Assembly: GCF_036906915.1 (NCBI RefSeq)
Contig: NZ_JBAKHX010000004.1
Span: 124,001-188,000, forward strand
Direction: 5' to 3'
DNA length: 64,000 nucleotides
Source of the DNA: Phytohabitans sp036906915
GTDB taxonomy: Bacteria; Actinomycetota; Actinomycetes; Mycobacteriales; Micromonosporaceae
In this document: in pieces, positions 15,204 through 24,092 of the stretch
Layout: each line of letters starts with the position of its first letter
Numbering within the stretch: position 1 is the stretch's first letter
The notes under the pieces: model-generated
Told to the model about the DNA's origin: nothing
Databases searched by the model: none
The model's input: only the letters and a program-made list of their open reading frames with translations
Position numbers and translations under genes: made by a program

Positions 15204-16175
15204 TTATAGGCCGCCGTAGGAGTGGAGGCCGGTGAAGAAGATGTTTACGCCGAACAGGTTCATCAGCATGGTGAGCCAGCCCACCACGGCGATCCAGGTC
15301 GCGGTCGTGCGCTTGACGCTGGGCGTCGCGCGGGCGTGCAGGTAGCCGGCGTACACGATCCAGGAGATGAAGGCCCACACCTCCTTGGGATCCCAGCCCC
15401 AGTACCGTCCCCACGCCGCCTCGGCCCAGATCGGCCCCGCGATCAGGGCGCCGAACGTCCAGATCGGGAACGCGAACGCGTGCAGCCGGAACGTCAGCCG
15501 GTCGAGCACGTCGGCTGCCGGTACGCGGGCGCCGAGACTGTACGGGAAGCTGCGCTTGCCGCGGTCGTAGCCGGACCGGATCAGGAACATCGCGGCGGGC
15601 ACGAAGCCGAGCAGGAAGATGCCCGAGGAGAGCACCGCCGCCGACACGTGCACCACGAACCAGGTGGACTTCAAGGCCGGCACGAGCGGAGCGACGTCGA
15701 CGTACAGCACCATGCCGGCGACGCCGAGCAGCAGCACCATCGCGAGGGCGACGAAGAGGCCCAGGTGGCGGATCGTGGGCTTGCGGGACAGGACGACGAG
15801 CCAGGCGGCGATGCCGACGAACGTCACCGACAGCACGAACTCGTACATGTTGCCCCACGGCATCCGGTGGGCCGCGAGGCCGCGGGTGGCGAGGGCACCG
15901 AGGTGGACGAGCGCGGCGACGACGGTGGCGGCGACCGCGAACCAGCCGGCGAAGCGGGCCTTGTCGGGCGGTGACGCCGGCGGGTCGAACGACGAGGGCA
16001 GCTCCGGCTCGACGACCGACGGCCCGCCCGCGCCGACCAGCACCGGTGCGGCGGGTGCGGCCGCCCGGCCCACGTGGCTGCGCTGCCCGAACGCGTACTC
16101 GGCGGCGTGGCCCACCATCGCCGCGACGTACGACATGATCGCGATGACCAGGAGCTGGTCAGACAGTGCGGCCAT
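15204..16175 (-). CDS. ccsB: Cytochrome c biogenesis protein CcsB (CcsA/ResC family)
   Basis: A 323-residue polytopic membrane protein with the tryptophan-rich haem-handling WWD-type motif (WGWDPKEVWAFISW) on an external loop near residues 245-260. Conserved flanking histidines occur in MVGHAAEY and FRLHAFAF. With ResB it forms the System II complex that exports haem and attaches it to CxxCH of apocytochrome c. ATG 16175 follows GGAGGGG and overlaps the resB 3' end by 17 nt. It is the last gene of the overlapping operon that begins with hemL. A Pro/Ala-rich linker lies between the first two helices. Confidence 0.92.
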   Translation of the reverse strand: MAALSDQLLVIAIMSYVAAMVGHAAEYAFGQRSHVGRAAAPAAPVLVGAGGPSVVEPELPSSFDPPASPPDKARFAGWFAVAATVVAALVHLGALATRGLAAHRMPWGNMYEFVLSVTFVGIAAWLVVLSRKPTIRHLGLFVALAMVLLLGVAGMVLYVDVAPLVPALKSTWFVVHVSAAVLSSGIFLLGFVPAAMFLIRSGYDRGKRSFPYSLGARVPAADVLDRLTFRLHAFAFPIWTFGALIAGPIWAEAAWGRYWGWDPKEVWAFISWIVYAGYLHARATPSVKRTTATWIAVVGWLTMLMNLFGVNIFFTGLHSYGGL

Positions 16176-17736
16176 CGGCACGCCCCTCCGAATCTCTGTG
16201 CTCCACGTCCTTGACGAGCTGAGCGAACTCCTCGGCGAATCCGGCATAATCGGTGCGCGGCAAGCCACCAGCCTCGACGAGAGTACTACGCCCCGTCGTA
16301 ACACGGAAGAACACCCTCCGCCGCCTGCCCGTCAGCGACAGCATCAGCCCCAGCAAGCCAACGGCCGCGCTGGCCAGCACCGGCTTCTCCCCCGGGTCGT
16401 GCCGCACCGACAGGGTCGCGTACTGCTTGGTGCCCAGGAACTCCACCGTCGTGCCATCGTCGAGCGTCCACTTCTCGCCCACCCGCAGCAGCTTGCCGTC
16501 ACCGACCCGGGCCAGCCTGCCGCTGGCGACCTGGCGCTGGTCGAGGCTGTACACCGAGTTCGGGATGCCGGCGTCGAGGCCGAGGTTGCCCCGGTACGCG
16601 AACAGCAGCAGCGCGGGCGAGCGCTCGGCGGGGAAGACCGACCGGGTGTACGGCGCGGTGTCGGGGGCGGTTGGCAGGTACAGCCCTTCGAAGGCGACCT
16701 GGAGCTTCGAATCGCGCGCCCCGGTCTTCGGATCGACGTTGGCGTCCGGGAAGGCGGCCACACCCTCGCTGGTCAGCATCCCGTCGACGGACAGGAACGG
16801 CGCGGTGGTGGTCTGTACCCGCCCGTACCGGTCGGTGTACCGGATCACCGGCGCGTACCCGTGCCCAAGCAGGTACACGTTGGCGCCGTCGAGCCGCAGC
16901 GGCGAGTTCACGGAGAACGCGCGCGGCGCGCCGTCGTCGACGCGGACGGTCGCGCGGAACGACTCCGGCTGCCCGGTCTGGCGGAACTTCGCCTGGAAGT
17001 CGGTCAGCTCCAGGCAGAAGCCGGGCAGGTCGGACGCGTGGACCCGCGCGCCGAGGCCCGACTCGTCGTACTGCTGGAGCGTGTTGCAGAACGCGTTGTC
17101 CGGGCCGGCTACGAGCAGGCGGTTGCCGTGCCATCCGTACCAGGATCCGATCGCGACGCTGAACAGTACCGCCAATAACGCCACGTGAAAGAGCAGGTTG
17201 CCGGTCTCCTTGAGGTGCCCCTTCTCGGCGGAGACCGTGTTGTCGCGAACCGCGACCCGCCAGCGGCGCTTGCGCAGCACGGCGGCGATGCCTTCCACAT
17301 CGAGGCCGTCGGTGTCGGGCCCGCCGGCCAGGACGGCGTGCTGCGGCAACCGGTCGAGCCGGGCCGGCACGGCCGGGGGCGCCATCCGCAACGCGCGGTA
17401 GTGATCGCGCAGGCGCGGCACGATGCAGCCGACCAAGGAGGCGAAGAGCAGCAGGTAGATCGCCGAGAACCAGGGCGACGCGAACACATCGAACGCGCCC
17501 AGCCGGTCGAGGATCGGCGCGAGCGTGGGGTGCTCGGCGTAGTACCCGTCGACGTTCTGCGCGTTGACGCCGCGCTGCGGCAGCACCGAGCCGGGGATCG
17601 CGGCGATGGCCAGCAGGAAGAGCAGGATCAGCGCGGTGCGCATGCTGGTGAGCTGCCGCCACGAGTTCCGCAGCCGGGCCAGCGCGGGGTTCGGCCGCGA
17701 CGGTGTAGCGGGAGGCCGCTCCTGTATGGCCGTCAT
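16159..17736 (-). CDS. resB: Cytochrome c biogenesis protein ResB
   Basis: A 525-residue ResB-family protein with about four transmembrane helices (near residues 33-52, 88-108, 181-201 and 455-475) and a large extracytoplasmic domain between the third and fourth. It carries the typical LRKRRWRV and EKGHLKETGNLLFHVALL segments. It works with CcsB in System II cytochrome c maturation. The ATG at 17736 overlaps the ccdA stop (ATGA), and the 3' end overlaps ccsB by 17 nt, so the proteins are translationally coupled and probably made in fixed ratio. Confidence 0.92.
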   Translation of the reverse strand: MTAIQERPPATPSRPNPALARLRNSWRQLTSMRTALILLFLLAIAAIPGSVLPQRGVNAQNVDGYYAEHPTLAPILDRLGAFDVFASPWFSAIYLLLFASLVGCIVPRLRDHYRALRMAPPAVPARLDRLPQHAVLAGGPDTDGLDVEGIAAVLRKRRWRVAVRDNTVSAEKGHLKETGNLLFHVALLAVLFSVAIGSWYGWHGNRLLVAGPDNAFCNTLQQYDESGLGARVHASDLPGFCLELTDFQAKFRQTGQPESFRATVRVDDGAPRAFSVNSPLRLDGANVYLLGHGYAPVIRYTDRYGRVQTTTAPFLSVDGMLTSEGVAAFPDANVDPKTGARDSKLQVAFEGLYLPTAPDTAPYTRSVFPAERSPALLLFAYRGNLGLDAGIPNSVYSLDQRQVASGRLARVGDGKLLRVGEKWTLDDGTTVEFLGTKQYATLSVRHDPGEKPVLASAAVGLLGLMLSLTGRRRRVFFRVTTGRSTLVEAGGLPRTDYAGFAEEFAQLVKDVEHRDSEGRADGRTV

Positions 17737-18479
17737 ATCGAGATCTCGCCCGAGCCCACGGTGGTCTGCAGCCAGATCAGGAAGCTATTCCACGCGCCGC
17801 TGACCAGCGCGATCCCGACGGCGATGAGCAGCGCGCCGCCGATCCGGGTGACCCACTGGCTGTTGCGCCGCACGGCCTTGAAGACGCCGAGCAGCCGCCG
17901 GAAGCCCACCCCGAACACGATGAACGGCAGGCCGAGGCCAAGGCAGTACGCGACCGCGAGCACGACGGCGCGGTCGGTCTGGCCACTGACCGTCGACATG
18001 CCGAGCACCGCGCCCAGGGTCGGGCCGACACACGGAATCCACGACAGCGCGAACACCGCGCCGAACACCGGTGCGCCGAGCAGGCCGGCGGTGGGCAGCT
18101 TCTGGATGCGGAACTCGCGCTGCATGCCCGGCACGATCCCGAGAAATGCCAGGCCGAGCACGATGATGAGCACGCCGACGCCGATCTCCAGGCCGCGGCG
18201 GTGCTCCAGCAGCGCCCCGCCGATCCGCGCGACCACCACGGCGGTCAGGGTGAAGACCACGGTAAAGCCGGCGATGAAGAGGATGGTGCCGGCGAGGATC
18301 CGCCGGCTCCGGTGCGCCTCAAGCTCCGCACCGGACAGACCGGTCACATAGGACAGATACCCGGGTACCAGGGGAAGCACGCACGGAGACAGGAAGCTGA
18401 CCAGTCCGGCGAGCGCCGCCGCACCGATCGCCAGCACGATCGGCCCGCTGCGGGCCATCTCTTCGAACGCCGAACCCAT
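17733..18479 (-). CDS. ccdA: Thiol-disulfide transporter CcdA
   Basis: A 248-residue, six-helix membrane protein of the CcdA/DsbD-beta family. The two redox cysteines are C33 in LSPCVLPL and C150 in IPCVGP, the positions that carry electrons across the membrane. It would pass reducing power from cytoplasmic thioredoxin to the adjacent TlpA/ResA-like lipoprotein, which keeps apocytochrome c thiols reduced for haem attachment. The start codon shares one base with the tlpA stop (TAATG), and the end overlaps resB by 4 nt. Confidence 0.93.
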   Translation of the reverse strand: MGSAFEEMARSGPIVLAIGAAALAGLVSFLSPCVLPLVPGYLSYVTGLSGAELEAHRSRRILAGTILFIAGFTVVFTLTAVVVARIGGALLEHRRGLEIGVGVLIIVLGLAFLGIVPGMQREFRIQKLPTAGLLGAPVFGAVFALSWIPCVGPTLGAVLGMSTVSGQTDRAVVLAVAYCLGLGLPFIVFGVGFRRLLGVFKAVRRNSQWVTRIGGALLIAVGIALVSGAWNSFLIWLQTTVGSGEISI

Positions 18480-19021
18480 TACATCGGCTCCGCGGCGATC
18501 CGCTCGACGATCGGCGTCAGCTCCGTCTGGAGGGTGGCCCGCCGGATCACCGCGGCGATCCGGCCGTCTCGGTCGATCACGACGGTGGCGGGGATGGCGT
18601 TCGGCGGCACCTCGAAGTCGAGCGCCACCTTGCCCGACGGGTCGAACAGGCTCGGGTAGGTGACCCGGCCCTCCTCGAACGCCTTGGCCGCGTCGCGGCT
18701 GTCGCGCAGGTTGATGCCGAGGAACGTGGCGCCCTTGTCCTTTGTGGCCTGGTACGCGGCCTCAAGGTCGTCGGCCTCGGCCCGGCAGGGCGCGCACCAC
18801 GAACCCCAGAAGTTGACCACGACGACCTTGCCGCGATCCTGCGTGAGGTCGTACTGCCCGCCGGCCAGCAGCTCACCGGCCACCTTCGGCGGGTCGGGCC
18901 GCTGGTCGGCCGCGCACAGGATGACACCGTCTGCCGTGGTGTCGCACTTGTCTTCCCAGCTCCCGCCCGAACAGGCGGCAACCATGGGCAGGAGCACCAA
19001 CAACACGGCAAGGCGTCGCAT
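18479..19021 (-). CDS. TlpA/ResA-like thioredoxin lipoprotein
   Basis: A 180-residue exported thioredoxin. The N-terminus is a lipoprotein signal (MRRLAVLLVLLPMVAAC) with lipobox cysteine C17, so it is membrane-tethered outside the cell. The active site is WCAPC (C76, C79), with the cis-proline region IPATVVID downstream. Two extra cysteines (C26, C36) lie in the N-terminal insertion and may form a structural disulfide. Placed between CcdA and a phosphatase in a cytochrome c maturation operon, it most likely reduces the haem-binding cysteines of apocytochromes. The start shares one base with the upstream stop (TGATG). Confidence 0.9.
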   Translation of the reverse strand: MRRLAVLLVLLPMVAACSGGSWEDKCDTTADGVILCAADQRPDPPKVAGELLAGGQYDLTQDRGKVVVVNFWGSWCAPCRAEADDLEAAYQATKDKGATFLGINLRDSRDAAKAFEEGRVTYPSLFDPSGKVALDFEVPPNAIPATVVIDRDGRIAAVIRRATLQTELTPIVERIAAEPM

Positions 19022-19671
19022 CACGCCCCCTTGGCGGTCCGGGCGCCCGGTGAGAGCGCGACCAGGTGGGCGGCCGGCTCGGAGTACCCGATGCCGACCA
19101 CCTTGGCGCCCTCGAAGTGAAAGGACGTGAGGCTGGCAAGGCCGCACTGGCGCTTGCGGGGGTCGTGCCAGAGGCGCTTGCGCTCCATGTACCGGCGCAG
19201 CGTCCAGATCGGCAGTTGGTGCGACACGCACACCGCCTCCCGCCCTTCCGCGGCGGTGCGGGCGGCGTGCAGCGCGGCGAACATCCGCTCGGCGATCTGC
19301 TTGTACGGCTCGCCCCAGGAGGGCGTCATCGGGTCGCGCAGCACCCACCAGTTGCGGGGGTCGCGGAACCCGCCGTCGCCGGGCGAGACCCGCTTGCCCT
19401 CGAACCAGTTCGCGCTCTCGATCAGCCGGTCGTCGACCGCCACGGACAGCCCGAACTGGGCGGCGATCGGCTCGGCGGTCTCCTGCGCGCGCTCCAGCGG
19501 GCTCGCCACCACGTACGCGATGTCGCGCTCGGCCACCGCCTGCGCGGCCGCCTTGGCCATCTGCCCGCCCAGCTCAGAGAGGCGGAATCCGGGTAGCCGG
19601 CCATAGAGGATCTTGTCCGGGTTGTGTACCTCCCCGTGCCGCAGCACGTGCACGACGGTCTTACTCGTCAT
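19021..19671 (-). CDS. Histidine phosphatase (phosphoglycerate-mutase-like)
   Basis: A 216-residue member of the histidine phosphatase superfamily. The catalytic LRHGEVHNP motif is near the N-terminus (R11, H12), with a second arginine in SPLERAQETA and the late histidine in VSHQLPIW. Homologues commonly lie between hemL and the cytochrome c genes in actinobacteria, but the substrate is not established. The ATG at 19671 overlaps the hemL stop by 4 nt and the 3' end abuts tlpA. It could be a broad-specificity phosphatase coupled to haem supply; that role is inferred from position only. Confidence 0.87.
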   Translation of the reverse strand: MTSKTVVHVLRHGEVHNPDKILYGRLPGFRLSELGGQMAKAAAQAVAERDIAYVVASPLERAQETAEPIAAQFGLSVAVDDRLIESANWFEGKRVSPGDGGFRDPRNWWVLRDPMTPSWGEPYKQIAERMFAALHAARTAAEGREAVCVSHQLPIWTLRRYMERKRLWHDPRKRQCGLASLTSFHFEGAKVVGIGYSEPAAHLVALSPGARTAKGA

Positions 19672-20996
19672 CCCCTACTCCCCGCTGCTGCCGCGGCCTC
19701 CGGCAGGGCCGCCGCGATGATTTCGAGCGCATCGTCGTCGATGGCGGTGGACACGAACCAGGCTTCGAACGCGCTGGGCGGCAGGTAGACGCCGCGAGCC
19801 AGCATCGCGTGGAAGAACGCCTTGAAGGCGGCCACATCCTGGGTGCGCGCGGTGTCGAAGTCGGCCACGTCCGCGTCGGTGAAGAAGATCGAGAACATGT
19901 TGCCGGCGTGCGAGAGACGGTGCGGCACCCCTGCGGCGACCAGCGCGTCGGTGGCGAGCTTGCTCACCGTCGCGGCCGTCTCGTCGAGACGCCGGTAGGT
20001 CGCCTCGTCGGCCAGGCGCAGGCTCGCCAGCCCGGCGGCGCAGGCCAACGGGTTACCGGAGAGCGTGCCGGCCTGGTACACCGGCCCGGCGGGCGCGAGG
20101 CGACCCATGATGTCGGCCTTGCCGCCGAACGCCGCGGCCGGCAGGCCGCCACCCATCACCTTGCCGAACGTGAACAGGTCGGCGTCGACGGGTTCGAGCC
20201 CGGCCCAGCCACCGCGCGATACCCGGAAGCCGGTCATGACCTCGTCGAGGATCAGCAGCGCGCCGTGCCGGTGCGCGACCTCGGCGAGCTTGGTGTTGAA
20301 TCCGTCGCGCGGCGCCACCACGCCCATGTTGCCGGGCGCCGCCTCGGTGATGATCGCGGCGATGTGCTCGCCGTCGGCCGCGAACGCCGCCTCCAGGGCT
20401 GCCACGTCGTTGTACGGCAGCACGATCGTCTCGCTCGCCGCCGCGCCGGTGACGCCCGGCGAATCTGGCAGCGAAAACGTCGCCACGCCCGACCCGGCGG
20501 CGGCGAGCAGCGCGTCGACGTGCCCGTGGTAGCAGCCGGCGAACTTCACGATCTTGGCGCGCCCGGTGTAGCCGCGAGCCAGCCGGATCGCCGACATCGT
20601 GGCCTCGGTGCCCGAGTTGACCAGCCGCACCTGCGCGACCGGGGTGCGCGCCACCATCTCCTCGGCAAGGTCGACCTCGCGGGGAGTCGGGGTGCCGAAG
20701 CTGGTGCCCGAGGCGGCCGCCTCTTGCACCGCGGCGACGATCTCGGGATGCGCGTGCCCGTGAATCAGCGGCCCCCACGAGCACACGAGGTCGACGTACC
20801 GCCGGCCGTCCGCGTCGAAGAGCCACGGACCTTCACCACGCACCATGAACCTCGGCGTGCCGCCGACGGCGCGGAACGCGCGCACGGGAGAATTGACCCC
20901 GCCCGGCACGATGGCCTGAGCGCGATCGAAAAGGGCCTCGGATGCGGGCGCGTCGTCGGGGTAGCGACCGGCGCCGGCGTCGTACGTAGTGGTCAC
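19668..20996 (-). CDS. hemL: Glutamate-1-semialdehyde 2,1-aminomutase
   Basis: A 442-residue class III aminotransferase of the HemL group. Family blocks include PGGVNSPVRAF near the N-terminus, NSGTEATMSAIRLARG, the PLP aspartate region LLILDEVMTGFRV and the Schiff-base lysine K279 in FGKVMGGGLP. It converts glutamate-1-semialdehyde to 5-aminolevulinate in haem synthesis. Translation likely begins at GTG 20996 (protein starting MTTTYDAGAG), though the ribosome site is weak. It leads the operon that continues through phosphatase, tlpA, ccdA, resB and ccsB, each overlapping the next, so haem precursor supply and haem attachment are co-transcribed. Confidence 0.95.
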   Translation of the reverse strand: MTTTYDAGAGRYPDDAPASEALFDRAQAIVPGGVNSPVRAFRAVGGTPRFMVRGEGPWLFDADGRRYVDLVCSWGPLIHGHAHPEIVAAVQEAAASGTSFGTPTPREVDLAEEMVARTPVAQVRLVNSGTEATMSAIRLARGYTGRAKIVKFAGCYHGHVDALLAAAGSGVATFSLPDSPGVTGAAASETIVLPYNDVAALEAAFAADGEHIAAIITEAAPGNMGVVAPRDGFNTKLAEVAHRHGALLILDEVMTGFRVSRGGWAGLEPVDADLFTFGKVMGGGLPAAAFGGKADIMGRLAPAGPVYQAGTLSGNPLACAAGLASLRLADEATYRRLDETAATVSKLATDALVAAGVPHRLSHAGNMFSIFFTDADVADFDTARTQDVAAFKAFFHAMLARGVYLPPSAFEAWFVSTAIDDDALEIIAAALPEAAAAAGSRG

Positions 20997-21118
20997 GGTT
21001 AAGCCATTCTGACAGCGTGCTTCCGGTGCTCGGCAAGGCACCCCAAACGAGACCTCAACCGGTCGATGACCTGGGTACACATCGGGCATCTCGGCGGTGA
21101 TCACGTTAGGCTGATGGT

Positions 21119-21454
21119 GTGGAACGTCCTGAGCTGTCTATTGCGGTGCTGCGCGCACCCGGTGAGGTTGTACTCAAACTCGCTGGTGAAATCGATATGC
21201 TCACGGCCGCCCAGCTCTCCAGCGTCGTCAATGAGATCCTCGGCGAACCGCCAGCGCGCATCGTGCTCGACATGGGCGGCATCACGTTCTGTGACTCGCA
21301 AGGGCTAGGCACGTTAGTGGTGTTGAGCCGCAAAGCCAGCCACGCGCAGACCGTTCTCAGCCTGACGAACGTCGGCGACTTCCTGCTACGTGTGCTCGAC
21401 ATCACGGGCCTGCGGTCCGCCCTGACCGTCCGCAACGAGCCCGCCACCCACTGA
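21119..21454 (+). CDS. STAS-domain anti-sigma factor antagonist
   Basis: A 111-residue single STAS-domain protein of the SpoIIAA/RsbV/BldG type. The phosphorylatable serine is S60 in TFCDSQGLGTL. An unphosphorylated antagonist binds an anti-sigma kinase and frees its sigma factor. A kinase-phosphatase partner could be the HATPase/SpoIIE protein at 29122, but there is no direct evidence. The GTG at 21119 has no clear ribosome site and a TAGGCT lies just upstream at about 21107-21112, so a leaderless transcript is possible. The gene is convergent with the SARP-like gene, 10 nt apart. Confidence 0.9.
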   Translation: MERPELSIAVLRAPGEVVLKLAGEIDMLTAAQLSSVVNEILGEPPARIVLDMGGITFCDSQGLGTLVVLSRKASHAQTVLSLTNVGDFLLRVLDITGLRSALTVRNEPATH

Positions 21455-21464
21455 AGCGATCCGT

Positions 21465-23003
21465 CTAACGCAGGGCAACCGCGTGTTCACGGAGGGCGTA
21501 TGCGACTTCGGGTGGGACGGTGCCGCGCGATACCAGGTCGTCGATTGAGCCGAAAGCGCCCCGGTACTGGCGTTCGGCCACGACACGCTCGGCCAGGTGC
21601 GGGTTCATGCCCGGCAGTGCGGTCAGCACCTGGGCCGGTGCGGCGTTGATGTCTATCAGACCGCCGTCGTCGAAGACGCGGGGCAGGTCGGGCCGGCCGA
21701 TGTTCAGTTCGCGCGCGACCGCCGGGTACTGGCTGGCGAGTTGAAGAGCCTGCTGCCGACGCGCACGTTGCTCGATCGCCACGATGAGGCGCGGGTCCGG
21801 CTGAGCCCGCGACGGCACGACGAAGCTGAGCAGGACCACGTGGAACGCCCCGCCGAGCGTCGCGATCACCATCAGGAACATCGCGATGCCGAACCACCCG
21901 CTGGGATCGCCCTCGTCGCTGGTGGCCTCGGAGATCGCGCAGCCGGCCGCCGCCAGGAGCAGGTAGCCGACGGCGGCAACGATGAGCACCTTGCTGCGCC
22001 GCTGCAACGCGTACATCAGGACGACCATCCAGGTCAGCGTGCCGACGGTGAGCAGCGGCACGGCGATCGCGCAGACCTTCATTGCGATCCGCCAGCCCTG
22101 TCCGGAGGGCGGCTGCGGCTGGAACGCGGCTAGCGGGGGCTGCGGCGCCCAGGGCGGGCTCACGGGGCCCCCGTTGGGCGTGACGACGGGGATCGTCGGG
22201 GAGGCGGGCGCCATGAGCACCACGCTGGGATCTTCTGCCGGCGCCAGTGCCGGGTCGGAACGCAGGATCCGCTGGTGCAGCTGCTGGAGCCGCTCGCCCG
22301 GTTCGACGCCGAACTCGTCGGACAGGTACGCGCGCGCTTCCCGGTACGCCGCCAGCGCCTCGGCCTGCCGCCCGCTGCGGTACAGGGCCAGCATCTGGCA
22401 GTAGCGCAGCTGCTCGCGCAGCGGGTACTCGGCGACGAGCCGCGCCAACTCGGGCACCAGCGTGGCGTGGCCACCCTGCTCCAGCTCGACCTCGGACCAC
22501 GCCTCCAGGGCACTGGCCCGCGCCTCGGTCAGCCGGTCTCGCGCCGAGTCGAACACCGGCCCGGACAGGCCGGCCAGCGCATCGGCCCGCCACAACGCGA
22601 GGGCGGAACGCAGCTCGGCGGCGGCGGGGGCGAGCCGGCCGTCCAGCCATTCGGCGCGTGCCCGGCGGACCCGCTCGTGAAAGGCGTCGGCGTCGAGCCC
22701 GCCGCTCGGGACGCTCAGCACGTATCCGGCCGGCGTGAACGTGAGCAGCTGGCCGGGCGTACGCGGTGACCGTTCAGGCTCCAGCACCCGGCGCAGACCG
22801 GCGATGTACTTCTGCACCACGTTGGCGCCGTTTTCGGGTGGATCGTCCTGCCACACCGAGTCGATGATCTGCGTGGTCGACACCGGCTTGTTGGCGTTCA
22901 ACAGCAGGACCGCCAGCACCGCCCGCTGCTTCGTCGGCCCAAGGTCCAACTCCTGTACGCCGTCGAACGCGCGTACCGGCCCCAGGATCTCGAAGCGTTT
23001 CAG
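21465..23003 (-). CDS. SARP-type regulator with membrane helices and C-terminal helix-hairpin-helix domain
   Basis: A 512-residue fusion. Residues 1-95 form an OmpR-like winged HTH (FEILGPVRAFDG … TKQRAVLAVLLLNANKPVST … VVQKYIAGLRRVLEP), and about 100-245 a bacterial transcriptional activation domain, together the SARP/AfsR N-terminus. A Pro-rich linker leads to three hydrophobic helices (about 308-333, 338-358, 372-398). The C-terminus (about 448-505) reads IDINAAPAQVLTALPGM, a ComEA-like helix-hairpin-helix. No ATG, GTG or TTG exists in frame upstream of the first beta strand for a long distance. CTG 23003, 5 nt after GGTGAGG, is the best start. A membrane-held SARP with a second nucleic-acid-binding domain is unusual; function unknown. 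Confidence 0.8.
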   Translation of the reverse strand: MKRFEILGPVRAFDGVQELDLGPTKQRAVLAVLLLNANKPVSTTQIIDSVWQDDPPENGANVVQKYIAGLRRVLEPERSPRTPGQLLTFTPAGYVLSVPSGGLDADAFHERVRRARAEWLDGRLAPAAAELRSALALWRADALAGLSGPVFDSARDRLTEARASALEAWSEVELEQGGHATLVPELARLVAEYPLREQLRYCQMLALYRSGRQAEALAAYREARAYLSDEFGVEPGERLQQLHQRILRSDPALAPAEDPSVVLMAPASPTIPVVTPNGGPVSPPWAPQPPLAAFQPQPPSGQGWRIAMKVCAIAVPLLTVGTLTWMVVLMYALQRRSKVLIVAAVGYLLLAAAGCAISEATSDEGDPSGWFGIAMFLMVIATLGGAFHVVLLSFVVPSRAQPDPRLIVAIEQRARRQQALQLASQYPAVARELNIGRPDLPRVFDDGGLIDINAAPAQVLTALPGMNPHLAERVVAERQYRGAFGSIDDLVSRGTVPPEVAYALREHAVALR

Positions 23004-23273
23004 CGCAACCTCACCCCGTTGAGCAGGACATTCAGCGGAACCGCAGTGTGCGGCAGTCGGGCGGCAGCCGTCGGCAGCATAACGGCACCCGTCCAGCAGT
23101 CCGGCCGCAGAAGCTTCCGTCGAAGTGAGCGCACGCCGCCCGCAGACCGCACAAAGCGTCGGGAGCGAAGCACCAGAGCGACTGCGGTCTACAGGGCGGC
23201 ACCCAAGCGCGCGAAATGACCCGAGCGAAGCGAGGGCATTAGGCACAGTCCCTCCGCAGAGAGAGAAACGTTG
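23004..23273. other. Divergent intergenic region with inverted repeat
   Basis: A 270-nt gap separates the SARP-like gene from the lipoprotein gene. It has no convincing ORF. It contains an 8-bp inverted repeat AGACCGCA/TGCGGTCT (23144-23151 with 23183-23190) and two GAGCGAAGC words (23164 and 23222). It must carry the promoters for both genes, but no clear consensus boxes are seen. Confidence 0.4.
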
Positions 23274-24047
23274 ATGAGACGAACGATCGCGATGACGCTG
23301 GCCGCGGGCGTCGTGCTGCTGGCCGGATGCGGCGCCCTGAACGAGCCGACCGCCGCGCCACCCGCACCGATGACCCCGAAAGAGAAGCTCCTCGACGCGG
23401 TGCCGGACGGATCGCAGGGCACCTTCAGCTTCACGTTGAAGGACGCCGAGACCACCGGGAAGGGCGCCGTCGACCCGCAGGGTAGGCGGCTTCACCTCAC
23501 CACGGTGTACAAGGACAAGGACCTTGGCTTCACGATGACGATGGGCTACCTCATCATCGACCAGGAATCCTGGGTCAAGATCACCTTTGCGAACACCAAG
23601 GACGTCACCGGGCTGCCGAAGCTGCCCAAGAAGTGGCTGCACCTCGATCGCACAAAGGTGAAGGACCAGGAGGACGTCGGCTTCGGCGACCCGGACCCGG
23701 CTGGCGCGGTGTCGCTCTTCCGGTCGATCGTCGACGTCACCGAGCCCGCCGCCGGCCAGTTCACCGGCACCGTCGACCTGACCACGGCGACCAAGGCGGA
23801 GATCCTCGACCAGCAAGGGCTCGGCGCTCTCGGCGAACGCGCCAAGGCGGTGCCTTTCCGCGCCGTGGTCGACGGGCAGGGCCGGCTGACCTCCATCGAG
23901 CTCGACGTGCCGGCGTACGGCGAGGTCAGGGCGTACACCCATCAGGCGACATACAGCGACTACGGCGCCGCGCCGAAGGTCGAGGAACCACCCGCGGGCG
24001 AGACGCAGGAAGCGCCGGCTGAGGCGTACGAGCTGCTCAACAGTTGA
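23274..24047 (+). CDS. Lipoprotein, LppX/LprG-like fold possible
   Basis: A 257-residue lipoprotein. The signal peptide is MRRTIAMTLAAGVVLLAGCG with the lipobox cysteine in LLAGC at residue 19. The mature part has the pattern of a half-barrel substrate carrier (TFSFTLKDAETTGKG … VVDGQGRLTSIELDVPAYGEVRAYTHQATYSDYG) similar in layout to actinobacterial LppX/LprG-like or 'outer lipoprotein' families that carry lipids. This is a weak structural analogy. An acidic Pro/Glu tail ends the protein. ATG 23274 is chosen over the adjacent TTG. It is followed by the convergent response regulator gene. Confidence 0.75.
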   Translation: MRRTIAMTLAAGVVLLAGCGALNEPTAAPPAPMTPKEKLLDAVPDGSQGTFSFTLKDAETTGKGAVDPQGRRLHLTTVYKDKDLGFTMTMGYLIIDQESWVKITFANTKDVTGLPKLPKKWLHLDRTKVKDQEDVGFGDPDPAGAVSLFRSIVDVTEPAAGQFTGTVDLTTATKAEILDQQGLGALGERAKAVPFRAVVDGQGRLTSIELDVPAYGEVRAYTHQATYSDYGAAPKVEEPPAGETQEAPAEAYELLNS

Positions 24048-24092
24048 TCGGGGGTGATCGGGGCGCCTCCGGACGGGGGTGCCCCGATCAGG

